Shown here one piece after another: positions 1 to 8,944 of a DNA stretch of 25,204 nt. Source of the DNA: JBKEDC01 sp047972995 (GTDB lineage: Bacteria; Bacteroidota; Bacteroidia; Bacteroidales; Prolixibacteraceae). Both the position numbers and the translations under genes were made by a program. Positions within the stretch are counted from its first letter, which is position 1; the number at the start of each line of letters is the position of its first letter. Below the pieces are notes generated by a model that was not told the DNA's origin, made no database searches, and saw only the letters and a list, made by a program, of their open reading frames with translations. The stretch is from positions 1-25,204 of the forward strand of contig JBKEBD010000024.1 in the NCBI GenBank assembly GCA_047972995.1, given 5' to 3'.

Positions 1-1077
1 CAAGAATGACATATTAAAGTGGTCTTCTTTCGAATGAGCTTTACCTAAATTTACAAATTCATCCCAAGTTAAACCGAGTGTATCTTTAAAGAAACTCATG
101 TAGGTTCCGAAAAGGTCTTGGTGGAATGAATAGTGTCCGGCAGGAACCGGCGTGTGTGTAGTAAATAAAGTAGAGGCACGCACTAATGCTTTAGCCTCGG
201 CATAGCTGAGGTTCTTTTCTTCCATCATATCCTTGATACGTTCCAAACCGATGAATGCGGCATGTCCTTCGTTACAATGATATAAGTCGGCATTGCCGAT
301 ACCTAACTTGCGTAGTGCGCGAATACCGCCCAAGCCGAGTAACATTTCTTGTTTCAAGCGGTTTTCGTTGTCGCCGCCATATAGATGGTGTGTAACAAAG
401 CGATCTTGTTCGCTGTTGGCTGCATAGTCGGCATCGAGCAGGTATAAATTTACGGCACCTACTTTAGCTTCCCATACTCGAGCTTTTAGGTTTCTTCCTG
501 GATATTCCACTTCTACCTCGATAAAGTTCCCTGATTCGTCGGTAACTAAACTGACAGGAACTCGGCTGAACTCTTGAGCCTCATAGTTTGCCATTTGCTG
601 CCCATGCATGTCAATTTGTTGTTTGAAATAACCGTAGCGATACAGTAGCCCTACGGCATTCAAATTTACTTTAGCATCAGAAGCCTCTTTCAGGTAGTCG
701 CCGGCTAAAATGCCTAAACCTCCCGAAAAGATTTTTAAACTGTCATGCAAACCGTATTCCATAGAGAAATAGGCCACTTGGTGTGAAGTGTAGTTTGACC
801 TGTCTTCTAAATATTTATTAAGATTGGCTTTCACTGCAGCCATTTCTTTCATGAAAGCTTTATCGTTTTCTAATTCGATCAGTCTTTCATAATTCACGCT
901 ATTCAATAATTGAATAGGGTTGTGTTCTAGTTTGTCCCACAATTCGGGAGATACTTTTTGAAATAATAAGCGAGCGTCGGTATTCCAACACCACCAAAGG
1001 TTTTGGCTTATTTCTTTCAACGGAGTCAAGCTTTCAGGCAGATTAGACTCCACAACGAGTTTTTTCCAATTTGGCAT
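1..1077 (-). CDS. glgP: Alpha-glucan (glycogen) phosphorylase, N-terminal part, cut by window edge
   Basis: The frame is open from an ATG at 1075-1077 down to base 1, giving the first 359 residues of a protein that normally has about 850. The family releases glucose-1-phosphate from the non-reducing ends of glycogen or maltodextrin in the cytoplasm, using pyridoxal phosphate (GT35). The first ~110 residues, with NLWWCWNTDARLLF and SPELWDKLEHNP, look like the DUF3417 domain that leads bacterial alpha-glucan phosphorylases. They are followed by VAYFSMEYGLHDSLKIFSGG, HLYGGDNENRLKQE, LYHCNEGHAAF and TTHTPVPAGH, all typical of this subfamily. The PLP lysine lies in the missing C-terminal half. The gene lies downstream of the GH57 gene on the same strand across a 267-bp gap, so it may have its own promoter. 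A TACCTTTC box at 1131-1138 is a weak candidate. Function is secure from motifs; the gene symbol follows family convention. Confidence 0.93.
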   Translation of the reverse strand, partial: MPNWKKLVVESNLPESLTPLKEISQNLWWCWNTDARLLFQKVSPELWDKLEHNPIQLLNSVNYERLIELENDKAFMKEMAAVKANLNKYLEDRSNYTSHQVAYFSMEYGLHDSLKIFSGGLGILAGDYLKEASDAKVNLNAVGLLYRYGYFKQQIDMHGQQMANYEAQEFSRVPVSLVTDESGNFIEVEVEYPGRNLKARVWEAKVGAVNLYLLDADYAANSEQDRFVTHHLYGGDNENRLKQEMLLGLGGIRALRKLGIGNADLYHCNEGHAAFIGLERIKDMMEEKNLSYAEAKALVRASTLFTTHTPVPAGHYSFHQDLFGTYMSFFKDTLGLTWDEFVNLGKAHSKEDHFNMSFL

Positions 1078-1291
1078 TTTCAGATGTATTTTAGTTTTAA
1101 AAAAAAAATAATATTTTCGGAAATAGGGGTGAAAGGTAGCTATAAATCAGCGTTGTAATTTTATGCGAATTAAGTATAACCGTTAAGCATTATTTAAATA
1201 TAACATAGGCTATACTCATTTATTATGGTTCGATAAAAGATATAGTGCTTGTTTTTTAGTAGTTAAAGCTTAGCTGGCTTGCTCTTCCAAT

Positions 1292-1324
1292 GAATTGCCA
1301 CGGGCTAAAGCACTGAGGCAATTC
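1292..1324. repeat. REP-like imperfect palindrome between the GH57 gene and glgP
   Basis: Arms GAATTGCC (1292-1299) and GGCAATTC (1317-1324) are perfect 8-bp inverted repeats around a 17-nt centre containing CGGGCTAAAGC. No T-run follows on either strand, so it is a poor intrinsic terminator. It could still form a hairpin 3' of the GH57 transcript. The composition resembles the dispersed REP-type palindromes of Bacteroidota. That link is from memory, not from a search. Confidence 0.5.
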
Positions 1325-1344
1325 GATAAAAATTTATGAAACGA

Positions 1345-2652
1345 TTATTTTCGGCTTGTAGGCTTCTTTTTCAATCGTCCGATTTCTTTTTTGCATTTTT
1401 CAAGCTCAAGTTCCTTGTCTCTAAGCAGTTTGTTTAGAAGATCGATTTCGGCTTCACTCTTATTGTCGGGAGCAATGATATTTAATCGAGTTTCGAAGTC
1501 GCTTAGAATATTCATGTAGTTAATGAATGATTCGTAGGGGCTATCGAAGCCGTGGTAAGGCAAGTGAGGATTAAGTTTTATATAGAACATTTTCCCCATG
1601 AGGTAGAAGTGGTTGCAAGCTTGCAGGCAGTTCCAATCACGGTTTAGGGCATAGTCTGTAACTTTATCCATTCGGCTTTCGAGCTTTAAAAGCTTATCGA
1701 TGGCTTCGTTTTGAATGGCATTACCCGTCCAAATAGATAGATCTCGCTCTTCATTCGACCATGAAATGGGGTGAGTAACGCTAATCATAGATTTAGGCTC
1801 TAGGGTGCTCATGATTTCTGAAGCGGTAGCAAAGGTATAGGCTGAATTTTGTTTCACTACGGCAGGTAGCGATTTTAGGAATTCGAAAATGCCTGTGTTT
1901 GCTGCTTGGAAACCTCCAAAAACATCGTAGCCTATGAATAGGTTAATCACTTCTTCTTTAGAATTGTTGTTCATCCAATCCACATACTTTTCAGCAGTTA
2001 GTGGATATTCATTCCAATCGTGGTTAGAGAAACGGAAAGATAAATCATCGCACAGTTGGAAGTTGCGCATGAGCAGTTTTAGGTTGGGGCATTCTGCACT
2101 TTGATACAGGTAGTTTGGCGATTTCCAACCCAAGATGTGTTTAGCACCCTCGGTAAGTACGCCTTCAAATCCCATTTCGTCGGCCAATATGGCGATTTCA
2201 TCGGAATATATGAGCTCGGTGTTACACAACACTTTGGGCGTTTGATTGAAGTAGAGCTTAATGGCTTCGCATTGTTTGGCTACATCTTTTTTGAAAAGCG
2301 ATGCGCTTTTAATGGAAGCTAGCGAATAAGAATAGGGGGTGGCAATGAATTCTACTTTGCCCGTGTTTGCTAAGTCCTTAAGCGAGTCTAACACTTCAGG
2401 GGCATACATATCGAATTGCTCAAGTGCTAATCCTGATAGTGTAATGTTTACTTTGAAGTTGAGGTCTTCGCGTTGAAGTAGTTCCAACAAAATTTTGTTG
2501 CTAGGCAAGTAGGTAGCATTTGCCGCTTTCTGCATGGTTGTTTCATTGGCAAAATCATCGTAATAGTAATGATCATTGCCAATATCGAAGAAACGATATT
2601 TGCGGAAGCGGAATGGTTGGTGTGCTTGCAGGTTAATACATATTGCTTTCAT
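1345..2652 (-). CDS. GH57 family alpha-amylase / alpha-glucan-active glycoside hydrolase
   Basis: A 435-residue cytoplasmic protein without a signal peptide. GH57 enzymes are retaining alpha-glucan hydrolases or transglycosylases with an incomplete TIM barrel. Visible family motifs are HQPFR at residues 11-15 (motif 1), CNTEL at 143-147 with the likely nucleophile Glu146 (motif 3), and FIGYDVFGG at 239-247 with the likely acid/base Asp243 (motif 4). The last ~35 residues are charged and probably coiled coil (LLRDKELELEKCKKEIGRLKKK). The gene sits 10 bp downstream of the GT4-like gene and is almost certainly co-transcribed with it and the debranching enzyme. This implies a role in trimming or remodelling intracellular glycogen rather than degrading external starch. 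Family assignment is firm. Whether it is an amylase or a branching/4-alpha-glucanotransferase-type enzyme cannot be decided from sequence alone. Confidence 0.92.
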   Translation of the reverse strand: MKAICINLQAHQPFRFRKYRFFDIGNDHYYYDDFANETTMQKAANATYLPSNKILLELLQREDLNFKVNITLSGLALEQFDMYAPEVLDSLKDLANTGKVEFIATPYSYSLASIKSASLFKKDVAKQCEAIKLYFNQTPKVLCNTELIYSDEIAILADEMGFEGVLTEGAKHILGWKSPNYLYQSAECPNLKLLMRNFQLCDDLSFRFSNHDWNEYPLTAEKYVDWMNNNSKEEVINLFIGYDVFGGFQAANTGIFEFLKSLPAVVKQNSAYTFATASEIMSTLEPKSMISVTHPISWSNEERDLSIWTGNAIQNEAIDKLLKLESRMDKVTDYALNRDWNCLQACNHFYLMGKMFYIKLNPHLPYHGFDSPYESFINYMNILSDFETRLNIIAPDNKSEAEIDLLNKLLRDKELELEKCKKEIGRLKKKPTSRK

Positions 2653-2662
2653 AATTGTGGAA

Positions 2663-3913
2663 TTATCTGTTGTTAAGTGCTTTTAAATATACTTCTCTCA
2701 CGTGGGCAGCCGAGTTTTTCCAAACGATGCCATCTACTTCTTTTTTGCCCTCTTCACGTAGATGCTTCCAAAGTGTAGGGTACTTCAATATGCCATAAAT
2801 AGCGTTTGCCATGGCGGAAGTGTCCCAATAATCTACTTTTAGGGCGTGTTCTAAAATTTCGGCACAGCCCGATTGGTAAGAAATTATAACAGGAACGTTG
2901 GTTTGCATGGCTTCCAAAGGTACAATGCCGAAAGGTTCTGACACCGAGGGCATAACGAATACATCGCTTTGGCGGAACATATTGAACACATCGTCGCCTT
3001 TTAAGAATCCGGTGAAGTTGAACTTGTCGCTGATTTTTAGCTCGGCAGCACGCTGCACCATGGCATCCATCATGTCGCCATTTCCAGCCATTACAAAGCG
3101 CACATTGTCCATGCGGTCTAGCACCATTTTGGCAGCTTCCACAAAGTATCCGGGTCCTTTTTGCATGGTAATGCGACCCAAGAAGGTTACAATCTTTTCA
3201 TCAACTCCTTTGCTCATGGTGCTTTCTTTTTCCACCACAGGCTCTACTGCGTTATACACCGTGGTTACTTTATTGGGGTCGATACCATATTTATTAATTA
3301 CGATATCGCGTGTGAGGTTACTCACCGAGATAATTTGGTCGGCATTTTCCATTCCCCATTTTTCAATGGCGAATACTTTAGGGTTTACACTTCCTCCGCT
3401 TCGGTCGAAGTCGGTGGCGTGCACATGAATAACAAGGGGCTTGCCGGTCATTTCTTTGGCTGCAATTCCTGCGGGATAGGCCAGCCAGTCGTGCGCGTGT
3501 ATTAAATCGAATTCATTGTCGCGCGCAATAACTTTTGCCACTTGAGCATATTTGTGAATTTCTTCGTGCAATTCGGGGCCATACTTTCCTGAAAACCACA
3601 GGCGGCCATTGTTGCCATGGAGGTGTGGATTGTGTCCGTATTCCGACTCGAAAAGTTGGTCATATTCCTGAGGGTTTACATAAGGCACTGTCTCGATATG
3701 GTAGAACCAATTCCGGTTTCTACCTACAGGTGTATTGTTTGCACCAATTAATTTCATCGATGATTGATCTTCGTCGCCATATTCTTTAGGAACTACAAAT
3801 AGCACATCCACATCATCGCATTCGGCTAACCCTTTGGTCAGTCCGTAGCACGCCGTGCCAAGTCCTCCCGATATATGAGGTGGGAATTCCCACCCAAACA
3901 TTAATACTCTCAT
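2663..3913 (-). CDS. GT-B fold glycosyltransferase (GT4-like), probable glycogen synthase of the cluster
   Basis: A 416-residue retaining glycosyltransferase. The N-terminus MRVLMFGWEFPPHISGGLG carries the GGLG loop shared by glycogen synthases and GT4 enzymes. LIHAHDWLA (about 135-143) is the usual end of the first Rossmann domain. FLGRITMQKGPGYFVEAA starts the nucleotide-sugar-binding domain, and EPFGIVPLEAM supplies the E-x7-E motif near residue 325. No signal peptide or membrane segment is seen. Its position 9 bp after the debranching enzyme and 10 bp before the GH57 gene suggests that it elongates the glucan chain. A dedicated GlgA of GT5 type (~470 residues) is not what this is. The donor (UDP- or ADP-glucose) cannot be told from the sequence. 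Family confident, substrate inferred from neighbours. Confidence 0.88.
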   Translation of the reverse strand: MRVLMFGWEFPPHISGGLGTACYGLTKGLAECDDVDVLFVVPKEYGDEDQSSMKLIGANNTPVGRNRNWFYHIETVPYVNPQEYDQLFESEYGHNPHLHGNNGRLWFSGKYGPELHEEIHKYAQVAKVIARDNEFDLIHAHDWLAYPAGIAAKEMTGKPLVIHVHATDFDRSGGSVNPKVFAIEKWGMENADQIISVSNLTRDIVINKYGIDPNKVTTVYNAVEPVVEKESTMSKGVDEKIVTFLGRITMQKGPGYFVEAAKMVLDRMDNVRFVMAGNGDMMDAMVQRAAELKISDKFNFTGFLKGDDVFNMFRQSDVFVMPSVSEPFGIVPLEAMQTNVPVIISYQSGCAEILEHALKVDYWDTSAMANAIYGILKYPTLWKHLREEGKKEVDGIVWKNSAAHVREVYLKALNNR

Positions 3914-3922
3914 TTAGTCTGG

Positions 3923-5884
3923 TTATATGTTTTCTTCTTCATAGGCTGAAATTAATTCTTCAGCACGCAAAATAGATGCCACGCTGCTTGCAAACGACAC
4001 CGCGCCTTTGGGAAGGTGTGGCGGATTTCCGTTATACATTTCGGAGAAGGTGCCTATACCATGTTCGGGCAAGCTTGATTCGAATTCGCCTACGGTTCGT
4101 TTTACGAAGGTTAAACCGCTTCGTCCATGCACTTTGAGGTAGCCTTTTACGAAGAATTGAACTAGCCAAGGCCATGCCGCGCCGCGGTGAATGATAAGCT
4201 CGCGTTCGGCAGTGGCATTTCCGGGCACAAACCCACGATATTCATGCTGATTTGGGCTTAATGTACGCAAACCACGAGGGGTTAAAAGCACTCGTTTCGC
4301 CATACTCATCACCTCTTTTTGTTGTTCTTTGTTGAGGGGTGAATAAGGCATTGCCACGGCAATAACCATGTTGGGGCGAACCGACCAGTCTTTAGCAAGG
4401 TAGGTAGCTCCATCTACTAGTGTTTTTTCTTCTTCCGACCAGAAGGTGTGCACGAATGCTTCTCCCACTTTGTCTTTAAGCTCGCTGTGAGCTTGCACAA
4501 AGTCGTTGTCGTTTGCCGCTGTGGCTAGCTCAATGGCAAAGCAGAGGGCGTTATACCACAAGGCGTTTACTTCAACCAGACATTCCATGCGCTCTACACA
4601 AGCTTTGTTATCTACCATGGAGTTCATCCAATGTAGAGGTTTATCTTTGTATTTGCTAGCAATTAAGCCATCGTCTTGCATATGGATATCATAGTCGGTT
4701 CCTTCTTGATAAGCCGTGAGAATTTGCTTAATGCTTGCGCCATATTTACTCCACAAGTAGTTCGATTTCTGCGTGTGCACATTGCTGTAATGTTGAAGCG
4801 CATGGATAAACCAAAGCGGTGTATCGATGTTGGCATAATTATCGTTGTTAACACTAGCATCAACGGGGAAAAGTCCGTTTTTCAGCCTGCCCACTTGTGT
4901 GTTGAGGAATGCCTCATAGTCTTCGTGATCGTCTTTGGCAGAAATTAAGCCCGGTGCGGCAATGAAAGCGTGGCGCGAAAGTGTGCCATACCAAGGGTAG
5001 CCAGCAATAATGTCGAGCTGATTGCCATGGCGTTGCAAGAAGTGCATGGCGTTGTAGTGCAAGAAATCTTGGTAGTTATCGTTTTTGGCGTTGTAAGATT
5101 TTTCTTTTTTCCATTTAATGTTTAATCCTTTTGCATCGATCTTTTGTGTGGAAGCCGAGAAAATAACGCTTTCTCCTTTTTTTATGGGGAGTTCAAAATA
5201 GCCGGGTACGAGTAGATCTTCAAGGTAGTCGAATCCACGATCTTTTTCTTTAGAATACTCAATGTTATTGTACCAGTTTGTTTCGGGCACAAAGCTCACC
5301 TTTTTCGAGAATTGCATATACAATTCAGGGGTGTTTTCGTAAAGTTTATACATCACACCATTGTCAACTGGCGTGAAGTGTGTATTGGCGTGGTCGTTTT
5401 GACGCGATAGTTCATGGATGTTGCGGAAAGCCAAGAATGGACGGAAGCGCAGAGTAGTGTCGGAGTGAGCCTCTACAAGGGTGTATTTCATGAGGATTTG
5501 CTCGCTATTCTTTGGGAATAGGCGTTCGCGAGTTAGTATAACTCCTCCCACTCTAAATGTAGAGGTTGTAGTTTCAGAAATCTCCATAGAACGCAAATAT
5601 TTGTGTCCGTTGGGTTTGAAGTGTTCTCCATTGTATTTATGTAGTCCGAGGTTGAAGGCTGCGCCGCGTTGTATTACAGTTTCGTCAAGGCTGCTCAAAA
5701 GCACGTGTTTGGCATTGCCTTTACTTGGTGCAGGAGCAATGAGCAAGCCATGATATTTGCGCGTGTTGCAGCCAGATATCGTGGTGCTGAAGTAGCAGCC
5801 AGCTTGGTTTGAGCGGATAAGCTCAGCGTTGAGCGACTGGTCGAGGTTTACGAGCTGGTTTTTGTCAAATATCAAACATTCCAT
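3923..5884 (-). CDS. Glycogen debranching enzyme (amylo-alpha-1,6-glucosidase type, GH133-like)
   Basis: A 653-residue protein. It has an N-terminal beta-rich bacterial debranching domain (roughly residues 15-230; SGCNTRKYHGLLIAP, LLSSLDETV, LTRERLFPKNSEQILMKYTL) and a C-terminal alpha/alpha-barrel (roughly 270-645; GYPWYGTLSRHAFIAAPGL, NIDTPLWFIHAL, VEVNALWYNAL, HRGAAWPWLVQFF, GTFSEMYNGNPPH). These are hallmarks of the amylo-alpha-1,6-glucosidase family that hydrolyses the alpha-1,6 branch stub. No signal peptide is present, so it acts on intracellular glycogen. It lies 9 bp upstream of the GT4-like gene and 36 bp downstream of the GSCFA gene, so an operon is likely. The ATG start follows the leader ACACAGCAT, the same leader found at the GSCFA gene. 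Confidence 0.93.
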   Translation of the reverse strand: MECLIFDKNQLVNLDQSLNAELIRSNQAGCYFSTTISGCNTRKYHGLLIAPAPSKGNAKHVLLSSLDETVIQRGAAFNLGLHKYNGEHFKPNGHKYLRSMEISETTTSTFRVGGVILTRERLFPKNSEQILMKYTLVEAHSDTTLRFRPFLAFRNIHELSRQNDHANTHFTPVDNGVMYKLYENTPELYMQFSKKVSFVPETNWYNNIEYSKEKDRGFDYLEDLLVPGYFELPIKKGESVIFSASTQKIDAKGLNIKWKKEKSYNAKNDNYQDFLHYNAMHFLQRHGNQLDIIAGYPWYGTLSRHAFIAAPGLISAKDDHEDYEAFLNTQVGRLKNGLFPVDASVNNDNYANIDTPLWFIHALQHYSNVHTQKSNYLWSKYGASIKQILTAYQEGTDYDIHMQDDGLIASKYKDKPLHWMNSMVDNKACVERMECLVEVNALWYNALCFAIELATAANDNDFVQAHSELKDKVGEAFVHTFWSEEEKTLVDGATYLAKDWSVRPNMVIAVAMPYSPLNKEQQKEVMSMAKRVLLTPRGLRTLSPNQHEYRGFVPGNATAERELIIHRGAAWPWLVQFFVKGYLKVHGRSGLTFVKRTVGEFESSLPEHGIGTFSEMYNGNPPHLPKGAVSFASSVASILRAEELISAYEEENI

Positions 5885-5920
5885 ATGCTGTGTGTTTTCA
5901 TCAGGATGTGTCCCGAATAA

Positions 5921-6907
5921 TTAGTTATTGATGTTTCTAAAATAGTTTTTCTCTTTATTGAAATCATGTTGAGGAAGGGCCTGCTCTAATTGTGCAATTA
6001 GTTGCAAGTTGGTTGCTGCAAACTTAGTAGTTTCTTCGCTCGATGTGTTGAAAATGCGGTGCTGAGTAGCTTGGTTCAGCCGAGCAATCTGCTTTAAGAG
6101 TGCATGGCATTTTTCAACAATTAAGTGCGATTGCACCGATTGCCAAATATGCTCAATGGCCACTTCTGAAAGGTGCAGCATATCGTTGGCATAAAAACGA
6201 TAATCGCGCAGTTCGTCCATTACTATTTCATAAGAAGGGAAATAAAAGCAGTTCGAATTGTTGGCTATGATTTCATCGATAGCCAGCAGCAAGGACGATT
6301 TACTGAGTTGATTGCCGTGTGCTCCATCTTTCCAATGGCGGATAGGGCTCACAGTGAACACGATTTTCAAATTGGGGTTAAAGGCTTGTAATTCGTCGAG
6401 GAGTTCATTCCAAATGGCTGCAATTTCGGTCACGTTCATGCGCTTGCGCACAAACAAATGGCTAGGTTGCTTGTGGCAGTTGGCCACCACCAAACCGTTT
6501 TCTTCAAGCTGATACAGAAATGCGGTGCCAAAGGTGACGAATAATACATCGGTTTGTTGCAAAAATAAATGCGACTGCAAAATGGCATCGTCCATGAGTG
6601 CCAAGGCTTCTTGGGCTTCCGAACGGTTAAATCGGCTATGGAAAAAATAGCTTTTGTAGAGCCCGTGTTGTTTGAAAAGATCGTCTTCCACTAGGGGCTT
6701 GCCCTCTAAGGTTTGTTTTAGTGCATTTGCCACCGAATAGGGGTTGTACAACACGCCAAAAGGATTGACTAAACTAGGGAATTTGAGCTGATTAAATCGA
6801 GAGCCGATACTATCGGTAAAGCACGAGCCCATAAACATCAACCTAGAATCTAAGTCGATGTGAAGTCCCATGTTAGGTATTTTCACCGATGTAAAATAGC
6901 TGTTCAT
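5921..6907 (-). CDS. GSCFA-domain protein (SGNH-hydrolase-like), role unknown
   Basis: A 328-residue protein whose N-terminus holds the eponymous motif MGSCFTDSIG (Gly27-Ser-Cys-Phe30). This is followed by FPSLVNPFGVLYNPYSVANAL, VLFVTFGTAFLY and FTVSPIRHWKDGAHGNQLSKS, all characteristic of the GSCFA family (Pfam PF08885). Its fold is thought to be SGNH/GDSL-hydrolase-like, with the Ser of GSCF and a late His (HLSE near 243) as plausible catalytic residues. That catalytic assignment is inference. No signal peptide or membrane segment is visible, so it is probably cytoplasmic. It sits between glgB (25 bp) and the debranching gene (36 bp) on the same strand. This suggests a role connected to glycogen, for example removing or adding an acyl group, but nothing in the sequence proves a substrate. 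Family call firm, function unknown. Confidence 0.9.
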   Translation of the reverse strand: MNSYFTSVKIPNMGLHIDLDSRLMFMGSCFTDSIGSRFNQLKFPSLVNPFGVLYNPYSVANALKQTLEGKPLVEDDLFKQHGLYKSYFFHSRFNRSEAQEALALMDDAILQSHLFLQQTDVLFVTFGTAFLYQLEENGLVVANCHKQPSHLFVRKRMNVTEIAAIWNELLDELQAFNPNLKIVFTVSPIRHWKDGAHGNQLSKSSLLLAIDEIIANNSNCFYFPSYEIVMDELRDYRFYANDMLHLSEVAIEHIWQSVQSHLIVEKCHALLKQIARLNQATQHRIFNTSSEETTKFAATNLQLIAQLEQALPQHDFNKEKNYFRNINN

Positions 6908-6932
6908 ATGCTGTGTTAATTCGTGTTGTATA

Positions 6933-8924
6933 TTATTTTACTCGCTTGAGCACCAAAGCTGTTCGGCTAGGGATGTACAAGTCGAGGTAGTTCAATTTGC
7001 TGTTTTTTTCGTAATGTGTTTGATAAGTTTGGTGCGTAATTCTTCCTTGCCCGCCAAAACGTTCTTCGTCGGAATCAAACAGTACGTTCCATTTTGAATT
7101 GTCGAGCGGAATGCCATAGCCAGTAAATGATTGGCTTGGGTTGAAGTTGAATACCAACAGATAGTCGCCACGCTCAATAGCAATTACTTGGTCGCCTTTG
7201 TTTTCAAATCGGCAATACACCTCGGGCGTGTCGAGCAATTGGTTGTTGCGCAGCCAATGAATCATTTCTTTTTCGAAATCGTTGAGCAAGTGAAAGCGCA
7301 ATTCTGGGTTTTCAATCAAACTCCACAAGCGACGAGCATGAGCATAGGACCAATTATTGTCATGACGAGGAAAATCAATCCATTCGGGATGACCAAACTC
7401 ATTGCCCATGAACGTAAGATAAGCACCACCGGCTGTTGAGGCGGTAATGAGACGAATCATTTTGTGCAGCGCAATTCCTCTGTCCACAATCATGTTGGGT
7501 TGGTCTTTGCGCATACTGAAATACATTTCCTTGTCGATAAGACGAAAAATGATAGTTTTATCGCCCACTAGTGCTTGGTCGTGGCTTTCGGCATAGCTCA
7601 CCACTTTTTCGTCTAAGCGTTTCGATGTTAGTTCGAAGAACAAATGCCCCACTTCCCAATAGTCGTCTTGTTTTTCTTTAATGAGCTTAATCCAATAATC
7701 GGGCACGCCCATCGCCATGCGATAGTCGAAACCTAATCCGCCATCTTCAATAGGACAAGCCAATCCGGGCATACCGCTCATTTCCTCTGCAATAGAAAGT
7801 GCTTGAGGCTTAATACCATGCATGAGCTTATTGGCAAGGTGGAAGTAGGTAATTGCTTCGTCGTCAACATTGGCGTTGAAGTAATCCTGATAGCCAGTGA
7901 AGGCTTTGCCTAATCCGTGGTCGAAATAGAGCATGCTGGTTACCCCATCGAAGCGGAACCCATCGAAATGATACTCTTCAAGCCAATATCGAATGTTAGA
8001 CAGCAAGAAATGAAGCACTTCATTTTTGCCATAGTTGAAGCAGAAGGAGTCCCAAGCAGGGTGTTCTCCTTTTGCCCCATCATGGAAAAACTGATAGCGT
8101 GAACCATCATATTTTCCTAGCCCCTCCCGCTCGTTGCGCACAGCGTGCGAGTGTACTAAGTCCATAATAATGGCTATTCCCATTTGGTGAGCCTCGTCGA
8201 TTAGTCGTTTGAGTTCTTCGGGCGTTCCGAATCGAGAAGATGCTGCAAAGAAACTCGATACATGGTAACCAAAGCTGCCATAGTAGGGGTGCTCTGGAAT
8301 GGCCATGAGCTGAACTACATTGTAGCCCATTTCCTTAATGTGAGGCAATCGTTTTGTGCGAAATTCGTCGAAGCTATGCACGCATTCTTCTTCTCCTGCC
8401 ATGCCGATGTGGCATTCGTAAATTAGAGGCGCTTCGCTCGAGGGCTGAAAGTCGGGCAGTTGCCAATTGTATTTTTCCTCGGGAAGCCACACTTGGGCAT
8501 TGAATATATAGGTTTTGGGATCTTGCACCACGCGTTGTGCCCATGCAGGCACGCGCAAATCGCTGCCACCTTTCCAATGCATAGCAAAGGCATATAAATC
8601 GCCATGTTTAAGCTGGTCTTTATGTAGGTGAAGTTCCCAATTGCCGTTGGCTGTAGGTTTGAAAGCGAAATCGGACTGCTCTTGCCAGTTGTTAAACGAG
8701 CCTACCAAGTAAATGGCAGTGGCATGAGGTGCCCAGTCTCTAACTACCCACCCGTTTTCGGTGGGGTGTAATCCGAAATATAGATACCCACTAGCAAACT
8801 CGTGCAAGCTGCCATTGTTGCACAGTTCCAGCTCTTTAGCCTGTGCGTTTTGATAGCGTTTGCTTAGGGCGTCCGAAAAACTCGATAGCCAGGGGTCGTT
8901 CTGTATTAGTTTAAGCGTTGTCAT
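6933..8924 (-). CDS. glgB: 1,4-alpha-glucan branching enzyme (GH13)
   Basis: A 663-residue protein that cuts an alpha-1,4 chain and rejoins it as an alpha-1,6 branch. The CBM48-type N-terminal domain spans about residues 45-145 (HEFASGYLYFGLHP, WAPHATAIYLVGSFNNW). The GH13 barrel follows, with DLVHSHAVRN (region I), GFRFDGVTSMLYFDHG with the nucleophile Asp (region II), ALSIAEEMSGMPG with the acid/base Glu (region III) and SYAESHDQALVG (region IV). GGAYLTFMGNEFGHPEWIDF and the C-terminal beta domain complete it. Length and wording match the eukaryote-like branching enzymes rather than the ~730-residue GlgB of enterobacteria. It is the first gene of the minus-strand cluster and follows a promoter-like element at 8945-8975. 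Confidence 0.96.
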   Translation of the reverse strand: MTTLKLIQNDPWLSSFSDALSKRYQNAQAKELELCNNGSLHEFASGYLYFGLHPTENGWVVRDWAPHATAIYLVGSFNNWQEQSDFAFKPTANGNWELHLHKDQLKHGDLYAFAMHWKGGSDLRVPAWAQRVVQDPKTYIFNAQVWLPEEKYNWQLPDFQPSSEAPLIYECHIGMAGEEECVHSFDEFRTKRLPHIKEMGYNVVQLMAIPEHPYYGSFGYHVSSFFAASSRFGTPEELKRLIDEAHQMGIAIIMDLVHSHAVRNEREGLGKYDGSRYQFFHDGAKGEHPAWDSFCFNYGKNEVLHFLLSNIRYWLEEYHFDGFRFDGVTSMLYFDHGLGKAFTGYQDYFNANVDDEAITYFHLANKLMHGIKPQALSIAEEMSGMPGLACPIEDGGLGFDYRMAMGVPDYWIKLIKEKQDDYWEVGHLFFELTSKRLDEKVVSYAESHDQALVGDKTIIFRLIDKEMYFSMRKDQPNMIVDRGIALHKMIRLITASTAGGAYLTFMGNEFGHPEWIDFPRHDNNWSYAHARRLWSLIENPELRFHLLNDFEKEMIHWLRNNQLLDTPEVYCRFENKGDQVIAIERGDYLLVFNFNPSQSFTGYGIPLDNSKWNVLFDSDEERFGGQGRITHQTYQTHYEKNSKLNYLDLYIPSRTALVLKRVK

Positions 8925-8944
8925 AGCTCTGTTTTATTTGCTAT

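Noticed and set aside
2898..3428. 176-codon plus-strand frame opposite the GT4-like gene
   Set aside because: Antisense shadow of a well-supported glycosyltransferase, with no recognisable motifs.
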